Shown here one piece after another: positions 1-6,525 of a stretch of 51,107 bases of DNA. The notes below the pieces were generated by a model. The model saw nothing but the letters and a program-made list of their open reading frames with translations. It did not search any database and was not told where the DNA came from. The stretch's first letter is position 1. The number at the start of each line of letters is the position of its first letter. Source of the DNA: Gaiellales bacterium (GTDB lineage: Bacteria; Actinomycetota; Thermoleophilia; BMS3ABIN01). The position numbers were made by a program, and so were the translations under genes. Location: assembly GCA_003599855.1 (NCBI GenBank), contig QZKG01000024.1:1-51107 (forward strand), read 5' to 3'.

Positions 1-1243
1 CCACGCATGACCAGCGGTTGTCCCTTTCCTCCACGCGGGCGTCGCCGCAGAGGGCGGCCGCGTGGAGCAGGCGGCCCAGGTCCGCCCTTTCCTGCCGCGT
101 GAGGGGCAGCTTCCTGTCTGAGAGTATCGCGCCCGCCGGATCGTAACCCGAGCCGGTGACCGTATAGCTGGACTGGGGCAGGACCACTGCCTTCGCCATC
201 ATCTGGTTCATGGTTATGGTCCCGGTCTTGTCCGAGCAGATGACGGTGGTGGAGCCGAGGGTCTCCACCGACTCCAGCCGCCGCACGAGCGCGCGCCGGC
301 GCGCCATGCGGGTGGCGCTCATGGCCAGCGAGAGGGAAAGGGTCGGCAGCAGCCCTTCGGGGACCAGCGCCACGATCACCCCCACGGAGAAGAGGAAGCC
401 GTCGCTGGCGGGAGTGCCCAGGGCGAGGGCGGCGGCGAAGAAGGCGATGCCGGTCAGCACCGCGACAGCCGCGATGGCGCGCACGGCCCGGTTCATCTGG
501 ATGCGCAGGGGAGTGGGGCGGCGGACCACCGAGCCGGTGAGCCTGGTGATGCCCCCGAGCCGGGTGGCGCCGCCGGTGCCCGCCACCACCGCCGTGCCCG
601 AGCCCGAGGTGACGAAGGTGCCGGCGAAGACGACGTTGGCGACATCGAGGGGGTCGGCCGGTGGCTCCGCGACAGCTTCGGCTACCCGGGCGACCGGCTC
701 CGACTCACCGGTAAGGGCCGACATGTCCACCTTGAGCCCGGACGAACGGATGACCCGGGCATCGGCAGAGACCCGGTCTCCCTCCCTGAGCAGCACGATG
801 TCCCCGGGAACGAGCCCGGCGGCCGGGATGGTGAGCTTGCGGCGACCCCGCCTGACGCTCGCCGTCTCCGGCAGCAGCGCCGACAGGGACCGCACGGCCC
901 TTTCGGCCCGGTACTCCTGGGCGAAGCTGAACACGCCGTTGACCATGATGACGATGATGATGGCGACCCCCAGCTGGGGCATGCCGCCCACGAAGGCAAG
1001 GGCGGAGGCGGCCCAGAGCATCAGGGCGAAGAAGTGGATCAGCTTGTCGAGGAACTGCCTGAAAAGACCCGCACCGCGCGCCCTGGGCAGAACGTTCGGG
1101 CCGCTGCGCAGGAGCCGCGCGGCTGCCTCCTGGGGCGACAGGCCCTCGCGGGCGGACCGAAGTTGAGCCAGCGAGGCTTCCGGGGAGAGCGCGGCCGTGC
1201 GCTCCAGCACACCCGGCTCCTGGGGTTCCTTCAGTCCAGCCAT
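1..1243 (-). CDS. Cation-transporting P-type ATPase (P2-like), N-terminal part, cut by window edge
   Basis: This is an ATP-driven cation pump of the plasma membrane. About 414 N-terminal residues lie in the window and the C-terminal half runs off base 1. The ATG at 1241-1243 follows a GGGAGAGAG Shine-Dalgarno. The order seen is a cation-ATPase N domain, a first membrane pair (HFFALMLWAASALAF), the actuator-domain TGES motif, the PEGLLPT motif of membrane segment 4, and the phosphorylation motif CSDKTGT with the catalytic Asp near residue 338. PEGLL with CSDKTGT points to the P2 (Ca/Na-type) class rather than heavy-metal P1B pumps, and no CPC motif is seen. The transported ion cannot be settled from this half. 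Confidence 0.9.
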   Translation of the reverse strand, partial: MAGLKEPQEPGVLERTAALSPEASLAQLRSAREGLSPQEAAARLLRSGPNVLPRARGAGLFRQFLDKLIHFFALMLWAASALAFVGGMPQLGVAIIIVIMVNGVFSFAQEYRAERAVRSLSALLPETASVRRGRRKLTIPAAGLVPGDIVLLREGDRVSADARVIRSSGLKVDMSALTGESEPVARVAEAVAEPPADPLDVANVVFAGTFVTSGSGTAVVAGTGGATRLGGITRLTGSVVRRPTPLRIQMNRAVRAIAAVAVLTGIAFFAAALALGTPASDGFLFSVGVIVALVPEGLLPTLSLSLAMSATRMARRRALVRRLESVETLGSTTVICSDKTGTITMNQMMAKAVVLPQSSYTVTGSGYDPAGAILSDRKLPLTRQERADLGRLLHAAALCGDARVEERDNRWSCV

Positions 1244-1468
1244 CTCTCTCCCTTCACGGACGGCTGCTGAACATCGCCCCGGGCCATCGCAGGCCCCATG
1301 CAGCCTGGCGCTTCGTGCTTCCCCACACACCATCGGCACGGCTGCTGTCCGCGGTGAGCGCTGAAGAGATGCCTGCCCGCGCCGCCGCGTCCGTGCCGGG
1401 AGAACCCTGTAGCCGAAACAGCCTCCCGCATCGATGACGCGATCCAGGAAGGCCGGGAGGGGCAGCGC

Positions 1469-1864
1469 TCAGGGGGTGCAGGGTTCCGTGGTCGTCACGG
1501 TGTCGGTGGAGCCGTCACTGTAATAGGTGGTGCGGGTCACCGTCTGGAAACCGCCAACGCAGGGGGTCGCTCCCTCACCCTCGCCCACTACGTAGCGCTC
1601 GGTGGTCGCCGTTGTGCCTGTGGCGGCGTCCGCGCCTTCAGCTCCCTCCCCGCCTGCTTCACCGGCTCCCTCCGGCGCTTCTTCAGCAGGGGCGGGAACA
1701 GGTGCGGCCGTCTCCGTGCGCGTGGGGGTCGTCCTGCCCTTCCCGTCCTCTTCCCCGCAGCCCCGCCCGAGAAGGAAAGCCGCAGCAACAAGGGCCGCGG
1801 CGGCGGCCGCGATGATCACTATCATGCCGAAGACCTTCCAGGAGTTTCTTCCCCCGCCGGCCAT
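1469..1864 (-). CDS. Small membrane-anchored protein with Thr/Ala/Glu-rich extracytoplasmic tail
   Basis: The 131-residue protein has a short basic N-terminus and one hydrophobic segment (about residues 12-33, rich in Ala and Ile). A low-complexity region rich in Ala, Glu, Gly, Pro and Thr follows to about residue 85. A compact C-terminal part contains two cysteines and many Thr/Tyr residues (TTYYSDGSTDTVTTTE). The predicted topology is a single N-terminal anchor with the tail outside. A Cys follows the hydrophobic stretch (GRGC), but it is not a standard lipobox. A promoter-like element lies 42-70 bp upstream. I do not recognise a family. Lineage-restricted anchored proteins like this are common in high-GC Gram-positives, but no function can be given. 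Confidence 0.6.
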   Translation of the reverse strand: MAGGGRNSWKVFGMIVIIAAAAAALVAAAFLLGRGCGEEDGKGRTTPTRTETAAPVPAPAEEAPEGAGEAGGEGAEGADAATGTTATTERYVVGEGEGATPCVGGFQTVTRTTYYSDGSTDTVTTTEPCTP

Positions 1865-1905
1865 CTGCGCTTCCCTTCTCCGCCTACGTTCAGGTCATGC
1901 CGCAA

Positions 1906-1934
1906 AAGATATGCCCCCGCCACAGGAATTCCAA
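1906..1934 (-). promoter_or_regulatory. Putative sigma-70-type promoter for the anchored protein at 1469-1864
   Basis: On the minus strand, TTGGAA and TATCTT are separated by 17 bp. Each box matches the consensus at four of six positions. The predicted start is near 1899, giving a leader of about 35 nt. Confidence 0.35.
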
Positions 1935-2026
1935 ACCGCTATCGCCCGGGCGCAACGGGGCAATCACGGCGCAGCATCTTCATGGATGCCAGGGGCGTGG
2001 TCGTGCGGGAGCGTGATGAACCGGGA

Positions 2027-2482
2027 TCAGGACTTGCGCGACGTCCTGTAGCGCAGCACCATCATGTAGATATATGCCGCCATGGCGAAGATGATCGTGC
2101 CGCTGACGACCCAGTGAGGGATGCGGAAGCTCCTGATCGAGGGCGCGAAGGCGATGAGGCCGAAGAGAGAGGCGACTACCGCCACAGCATCCCAGCTGGC
2201 CCGCTGCCAGTAGTTGTCTTCCAGGTGCAGCCACATGCCGAACTCGTCGAAGGTCAGGGCCATGCCGATGCCGTAGGCGATGGTGGCCGCCTGGAGCGGC
2301 ACTCCCCCCGGCCGGCCGAAGATGAGGTACCCGCCCACGCCGGCAAGCAGGAAGATGCCGTAGTTCAAATGGTGGACATGGGTGCCACCCACGTCCAAAA
2401 AGCGGTTGCGCAGCGCGCCGGTAGCCATCATCAGCACCAGTGTCCGCGTGAAGACGAAGGTGATGAGGAAAGCTGTCAGCAC
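2027..2482 (-). CDS. Integral membrane protein, about four helices, uncharacterised
   Basis: The 151-residue hydrophobic protein carries a conserved-looking HVHHLNYGIF segment followed by GVGGYLIFG, then TFDEFGMWLHLED, a further helix pair and a basic C-terminus (RYRTSRKS). His- and Asp/Glu-rich motifs between helices suggest metal or substrate contact at the membrane face, but this is inference. The listed start is GTG. The reading frame stays open 14 codons further, up to an ATC at 2522-2524 that sits behind a near-perfect Shine-Dalgarno (AGAAGGGTGATC). The true N-terminus may therefore be 14 residues longer; see findings. Similar small membrane proteins occur in Actinobacteria, but no function is known to me. 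Confidence 0.7.
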   Translation of the reverse strand: MLTAFLITFVFTRTLVLMMATGALRNRFLDVGGTHVHHLNYGIFLLAGVGGYLIFGRPGGVPLQAATIAYGIGMALTFDEFGMWLHLEDNYWQRASWDAVAVVASLFGLIAFAPSIRSFRIPHWVVSGTIIFAMAAYIYMMVLRYRTSRKS

Positions 2483-2787
2483 CAGGCGGGCGCTCTCGGT
2501 GATGCCAGGATCGAGGGAGAAGATGGTTGATCACCCTTCTGTCAGGACCGCGCCGGCGGTCAGCCTGTGTCATGTCTGGCGCTACGCCTCTCAGTTCGCC
2601 GCAGACCGGACCGATTCCTCCGGCGGTGCCTGGACAGGTAGCTGACTAATATCACTATTTAACCTTCAATTAAAAAGGGTCAGCGTCCGATACATTACCA
2701 CCGGTTCTTGCTGCGCGGGCCATCCCAGGGGTCGCCGGCAAACCGAGGGACGAGAACCACAATTCAATTCAAGCGTTTGGGGGTGCC

Positions 2788-3339
2788 ATGAGCATTACCG
2801 CCATGATTACCGACAAGCTGCCGGAGCCTGGCAGCGCCATGTATCACTTCGGGCAAAGAGGAGCCCAGCCATCAGGAAACGAGACCATCGTGCGCGTCTG
2901 GCCCAAGGGGGGCAACCCCTGGTTCGGTGTCTTCCCGCACGGACAATCCGGACACGCTGAAACCACCGGGCTGCACATCTGGCCGTCCACCAGCAAGCTG
3001 TTCGTCGTCGCCAGGGGAAGCGGTTTCTTGGTGGATACCAGTAACCCCAACAACTGGAGCGCGGCTCAGCTCTCGCCCATCACCTGCTTCCACAGCGAGG
3101 CCATCGATGGCCTGTTTCTGATCAGTGACAACCTCCGGGTCGCGGCCTATTCATCCAGGAAGCTCCTCTGGAAGTCGGCGCAGATCTCGTGGAACGGCAT
3201 CAGGAACCTGAGGGTGAACAGCGAGGGAGTCATGGGGGAAGCCTGGGACGATCTCTGGGAAGCCTGGGTCTCCTTCCTGATCGACCCCGAGACAGGCAGG
3301 CACCAGGGCGGCGCCACCTTCTCCTTCGATCAGTCCTGA
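2788..3339 (+). CDS. Uncharacterised soluble Trp-rich protein
   Basis: This 183-residue protein starts at an ATG preceded by TTGGGGGTGCC. It has no signal peptide or membrane segment. It contains nine tryptophans, often next to short beta-type stretches (TIVRVWPKGG, LFVVARGSGF, GLFLISDN), suggesting an all-beta fold. I recognise no catalytic motif or family. The gene is convergent with the STAS-like gene at 3330-3716 and the two coding regions overlap by 10 bp. The 263 bp upstream is AT-richer and may carry its promoter, but I could not fix a good -35/-10 pair. Confidence 0.65.
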   Translation: MSITAMITDKLPEPGSAMYHFGQRGAQPSGNETIVRVWPKGGNPWFGVFPHGQSGHAETTGLHIWPSTSKLFVVARGSGFLVDTSNPNNWSAAQLSPITCFHSEAIDGLFLISDNLRVAAYSSRKLLWKSAQISWNGIRNLRVNSEGVMGEAWDDLWEAWVSFLIDPETGRHQGGATFSFDQS

Positions 3340-3716
3340 GAGGGAAGGCCCAGCCATTCCCGAGCCTCCTCCATGGTGCGGAATATCTCCACGCCCGGCT
3401 TGAACGACTGCGTCTGCGACTGGTACATCCGTGCCATGCCATAGATGACGTCCCTGGAGGCGACGATGGCCAGCAGGTGGTCCTTCACGACCTCGGACTT
3501 GACCTCGTCGATCCCGACGAACCGGCTGATGCCGGCTGCGGTTACCTGGAAATCATCCACGCCCCTGATGTCGGACAACTCCTTCATGCCAGGGTCGTAA
3601 TCCGGGTCCGCCAGGAGCCGCCGCTTCATGTCGACGATATCCTCGTCGGTGAGAGTCCCCACAGCAACGGTCAGGATCAGCCCCTCATGCCTGTCAATGG
3701 TATAGTCTATCGGCAT
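3330..3716 (-). CDS. SpoIIAA/STAS-like small regulatory protein
   Basis: A 128-residue protein starts at the ATG at 3714-3716 behind GAGGAAG; a longer reading from 3761 is possible but lacks a ribosome site. The pattern is an N-terminal strand (IDYTIDRHEGLILTVAVGTLT), a helix with conserved acidic residues, KELSDIRGVDDFQV, and a C-terminal EIFRTMEEAREWLG. It resembles the SpoIIAA-like/STAS-like proteins found in many bacteria, often of about 120-140 residues. Function in that group is unproven, and lipid or nucleotide binding has been suggested. An excellent promoter lies upstream at 3780-3808. The 3-prime end overlaps the convergent gene at 2788-3339 by 10 bp. Confidence 0.65.
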   Translation of the reverse strand: MPIDYTIDRHEGLILTVAVGTLTDEDIVDMKRRLLADPDYDPGMKELSDIRGVDDFQVTAAGISRFVGIDEVKSEVVKDHLLAIVASRDVIYGMARMYQSQTQSFKPGVEIFRTMEEAREWLGLPSQD

Positions 3717-3779
3717 TCCGCTTCCTCGCGTGCTATTGGTGGCATGGCTACCGGCCAGCATCGGAGGCCGGCCGCCAAG

Positions 3780-3808
3780 ATTATACGAAGAAACCGTACT
3801 GCTGTAAA
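3780..3808 (-). promoter_or_regulatory. Strong sigma-70-type promoter for the STAS-like gene
   Basis: On the minus strand, TTTACA is followed after exactly 17 bp by a perfect TATAAT. The start is predicted near 3773, giving a leader of about 57 nt. It is one of the clearest promoters in the window. Confidence 0.7.
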
Positions 3809-3906
3809 TTATCTCGTGCCTGGCGTCCGGGCGGATGCCTTTTGCCCGCCGTCCGTATAGAATGTCTCACTGGAAAACGACCATCATGGAGCAAATCCCG
3901 GAATAA

Positions 3907-4836
3907 ATGACCCGATTCGCTTTGAGAAGATCCCGCCTGGCTGTGGCGTCGATACTGACGCTCACGGCGCTCGCCTTCACCGCTTCGTGCGGCGAGGATA
4001 CCGAATACCGCGCCCTGCTGGATGACCTGACCAACGGCAGTAACGAGAAGCAGTACGAAGCCGCTGTTGAACTCGGCAGGCAGAAGGAACGCCGGGCTGT
4101 GGATGCGATGACCCACGTCATCGAGGACGACGACCCCTATGTGAGAGAGGCCGTGGCCTGGGCTCTCGGTGAGATCGGGGACCCGGCCGCCGTCGAGTCC
4201 CTCAGCCGCGCGGCCGCCGGGGACGAGAGCGAGACCGTGAGGGAGAACGCCGTCTATTCCCTGGGCCAGATCGGCGACGCCGTCGCGGTGGCGCCGCTGA
4301 TGGAGATATTCCTGGGGGAGGCACGGCCGAACATAGAGGCCTACGAAGCAGGGCAGGATGAGCCCAACCCGGCGCTGCTGGCTGCCTTCTCCCTCCGGCG
4401 CATCGGCGCCCCGGCGATAGCGCCGCTTGCCGCAGCAGCGGGCGATGAAGACCTGACGGTGCGCCGCGTGGCGCTGGCGACCCTGGGCGAGATCGGTCTT
4501 GACACCGGCGACTACAGCGGGGTGCCGGCGCTGACGGAGGCCCTCTCCGACGACGAAGCGCTCATACGGGAGACCGCGGCCCATTCCCTGATAATCACCG
4601 GCGACCCGGCTTCCCTGACAGGCCTGGAAGCAGCCCTGGAGGCCTGGGGCACCGAACGCATGGCTGGTTTTTTCCTGGGGAGCGGCCAGCAGCAGCTGGT
4701 AGAAGCCGCCACCGCCTGGGTCCAGGCCAACGGACTCGACCTGGAAGCTGTCCGCTGCAGCGTGGACGGCAGGGCGAAATGGGGTTCTTTCGACCCTAAG
4801 GCGGTAGCGGCAGGCTGCGCCGGTCAGTCAGGTTGA
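3907..4836 (+). CDS. HEAT-repeat lipoprotein
   Basis: The 309-residue protein begins with a basic, hydrophobic signal peptide ending in FTASC, so Cys28 is the likely lipidated residue; Thr at -3 is unusual for a lipobox. Repeated helical pairs follow with the PBS-lyase/HEAT pattern: VREAVAWALGEIGDPAAV, VRENAVYSLGQIGDAVAV, VRRVALATLGEIG, IRETAAHSLIITGDPA. Such proteins are protein-binding scaffolds on the outer face of the cytoplasmic membrane; no enzyme motif is present. It converges on the microprotein gene at 4897-5007, and the 60 bp between them contains a 16-bp GC palindrome. The partner protein is unknown. Confidence 0.8.
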   Translation: MTRFALRRSRLAVASILTLTALAFTASCGEDTEYRALLDDLTNGSNEKQYEAAVELGRQKERRAVDAMTHVIEDDDPYVREAVAWALGEIGDPAAVESLSRAAAGDESETVRENAVYSLGQIGDAVAVAPLMEIFLGEARPNIEAYEAGQDEPNPALLAAFSLRRIGAPAIAPLAAAAGDEDLTVRRVALATLGEIGLDTGDYSGVPALTEALSDDEALIRETAAHSLIITGDPASLTGLEAALEAWGTERMAGFFLGSGQQQLVEAATAWVQANGLDLEAVRCSVDGRAKWGSFDPKAVAAGCAGQSG

Positions 4837-4842
4837 AGGACT

Positions 4843-4858
4843 GGCGGCCGCGGCCGCC
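4843..4858. repeat. 16-bp perfect GC palindrome between convergent genes
   Basis: GGCGGCCGCGGCCGCC is perfectly self-complementary and lies in the 60 bp between two convergent coding regions. It has no adjacent T-tract, so it is not a standard intrinsic terminator, but it could still help stop or protect both transcripts. Confidence 0.4.
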
Positions 4859-4896
4859 GGGGCATGACTGCCCGCAGCGGTTCTTCCTTTGCGATC

Positions 4897-5007
4897 CTAT
4901 CCTCCCCGCGCCATGAAATACACGATGAGGATCCCCACCGCCAGGTCGACCGCCACGAAGATGGAGATCAACATGATGCGCGTCCTGCGGTCCATTCCCG
5001 GCTTCAC
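4897..5007 (-). CDS. 36-residue single-helix microprotein, coupled to the PD40 lipoprotein
   Basis: The frame starts at a GTG whose last two bases overlap the TGA stop of the upstream lipoprotein gene (GTGA arrangement), the usual sign of translational coupling. An internal ATG at 4993-4995 would give 32 residues. The product has a basic N-terminus (MDRRTR), one long hydrophobic helix (IMLISIFVAVDLAVGILIVYF) broken by a single Asp, and a short tail. It is most likely an inner-membrane peptide acting with the propeller lipoprotein, but nothing proves that. It is too short to assign to a family. Confidence 0.55.
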   Translation of the reverse strand: MKPGMDRRTRIMLISIFVAVDLAVGILIVYFMARGG

Positions 5008-6419
5008 CCCGTCTCCTCGGGCCTCGAACTGGTGGAGACGATGACCGTCTCCCCGGTGCGCAGGTCCTTGAGGAAGATGTCGTCCTTGCCGTTGGCGTCG
5101 CCCGGCGCCAGATTCGCCGCGCTGGAGCTGAACGCCACAAGGGCGCCGTCGGGTGTGGCGGCCAGGCATTCGCTGGAGCCGTCGCCGAAGGCTCCGGCGG
5201 AGTCGGTGGAAAGGATGTCCACCGTGCCGGCGCTCACATCCTTCCTGAAGATGTCACTCTTGCTGGCCACGTCGCCAGGCGCAAGGTTGTTGGCGTTCGA
5301 GCTGAAGAAGACCGTCCTGCCGTCCCGGGAGACCGCCACCGACATGAAGCTGTCGTCTTCTCCCTGGGCCCCGGCGGCGTCGGTGGATACCAGCGTGACC
5401 GCGCCGGTCTGGGTGTCCTTGAGAAAGACGTCGCGCTTGCCGTTGGCGTCTCCCTCCACCAGGTTGTCGGCTTCCGATTCGAAAACGACGAAGCGGCCGT
5501 CGGCGGAGATGGCCAGGGCGTCGAAGCCGCTCGCCCTGTTGCCCTGCGCGCCTGCCGCGTCGGTGGAGACCAGTGCCAGCGCACCGGTCTGGGTATCCCT
5601 GATGAAGACGTCGGTCTTGCCGTTGGCGTCGTTCTCCACCAGGTCCTCAGCCAGCGAGCTGAAAGCAACATAGCGGCCGTCGGCGGAGATGGCGGGGAGG
5701 GCGCTCCTGCCGTTGCCGGCGGAGCCCTCGGGGTTGGCTGAAACCTGCTGCAGCGCCCCGCTGGACATGTCCTTGAGGAAGACATCCGTTTCGCCGTTCC
5801 CGTCCCCGGGTGCCAGGTTGGGGGCGTCGGAGACGAAGGCGATGAAGCGGCCGTCGGCGGAAATGGCGGGCTGGCGGCTGGTGCCCTCAGCCTGGTTCCC
5901 CGCGCCGTCCGCAGAGACCAGCTTCACCCCGCCCGTCTGCGTATCCTTGAGGAAGACGTCGCGGCAGTTGATGTTGGCGCCCACAGCGTTGAGGCAAGTG
6001 TCGTTGCCATCCGCAGCCACCAGGTCCGAAGCGTCAGAAGCAAAAGCCACGAAGCGGCCGTCGGCGGAGATGGCGGGCTGCTCGCTGTCCCCGTTGCCCT
6101 CGGTCCCAGCCTCGCTGGCGGAGACCAGAGTGGTCGCACCGCTCTCGACGTCCTTGATGAAGACATTCCGGCCCAGGGTGGCGCTCCGGCCCAGGTTGGT
6201 GGACTCGGAGGTGAAAGCGACGAAGCGGCCGTCGGCGGAAATGGCGGGCTGGCTGCTGTTGGCATCCCCCTGCTCTTCCGGGGGCCCGACGATCACCGTC
6301 CTGGTCTGTGTCCCCTGACCGTTCCCGCCGCAGCCTGCAGCCAGCGCCGCCATGAGCGCCAGCAGAGTGAGCATAACGGTCTTGCCCCGGCCTGAGATGA
6401 GGTTCCTGCTTTGCGCCAT
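5004..6419 (-). CDS. Seven-blade PD40/TolB-like beta-propeller lipoprotein
   Basis: The 471-residue protein has a signal peptide ending in the lipobox LAAGC (lipid Cys30), so it is predicted to be anchored outside the cytoplasmic membrane. Seven repeats of the type PAISADGRFVAF follow, each ending in a (D/R)VF(L/I)KD strand and LVS. This is the WD40-like PD40 pattern of TolB-type propellers. Repeats 6 and 7 are degenerate. Blade 2 carries an insertion with two cysteines (NDTCLNAVGANINCRDVF) that could form a disulphide. The family usually acts as a binding scaffold. Its stop overlaps the start of the microprotein at 4897-5007. Confidence 0.85.
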   Translation of the reverse strand: MAQSRNLISGRGKTVMLTLLALMAALAAGCGGNGQGTQTRTVIVGPPEEQGDANSSQPAISADGRFVAFTSESTNLGRSATLGRNVFIKDVESGATTLVSASEAGTEGNGDSEQPAISADGRFVAFASDASDLVAADGNDTCLNAVGANINCRDVFLKDTQTGGVKLVSADGAGNQAEGTSRQPAISADGRFIAFVSDAPNLAPGDGNGETDVFLKDMSSGALQQVSANPEGSAGNGRSALPAISADGRYVAFSSLAEDLVENDANGKTDVFIRDTQTGALALVSTDAAGAQGNRASGFDALAISADGRFVVFESEADNLVEGDANGKRDVFLKDTQTGAVTLVSTDAAGAQGEDDSFMSVAVSRDGRTVFFSSNANNLAPGDVASKSDIFRKDVSAGTVDILSTDSAGAFGDGSSECLAATPDGALVAFSSSAANLAPGDANGKDDIFLKDLRTGETVIVSTSSRPEETG

Positions 6420-6455
6420 CCGCCGTCAGTCCTTTCCGGTTGCCTAGCCAGCGTA

Positions 6456-6484
6456 AAGTTAACGGGAAAGGCCACCGCCGTCAA
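6456..6484 (-). promoter_or_regulatory. Putative promoter for the PD40 lipoprotein
   Basis: TTGACG (five of six consensus bases) and the weaker TAACTT are separated by 17 bp on the minus strand. The leader would be about 30 nt. It lies in the only gap between ligD and this gene. Confidence 0.35.
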
Positions 6485-6525
6485 ACCGGGGGCCGGATCC
6501 CGCCTTCGCGTAAGTCCCCGGGGCA

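Noticed and set aside
1231..1431. 66-codon minus-strand frame between the ATPase and anchored-protein genes
   Set aside because: It overlaps the ATPase start, has no ribosome site and shows no recognisable features.
3781..4584. 267-codon minus-strand frame over the HEAT lipoprotein
   Set aside because: HEAT repeats with a lipobox are clear on the plus strand; the opposite frame has no recognisable motif.
4843..4858. GC palindrome as an intrinsic terminator
   Set aside because: No T-tract follows on either strand; recorded only as a palindrome.
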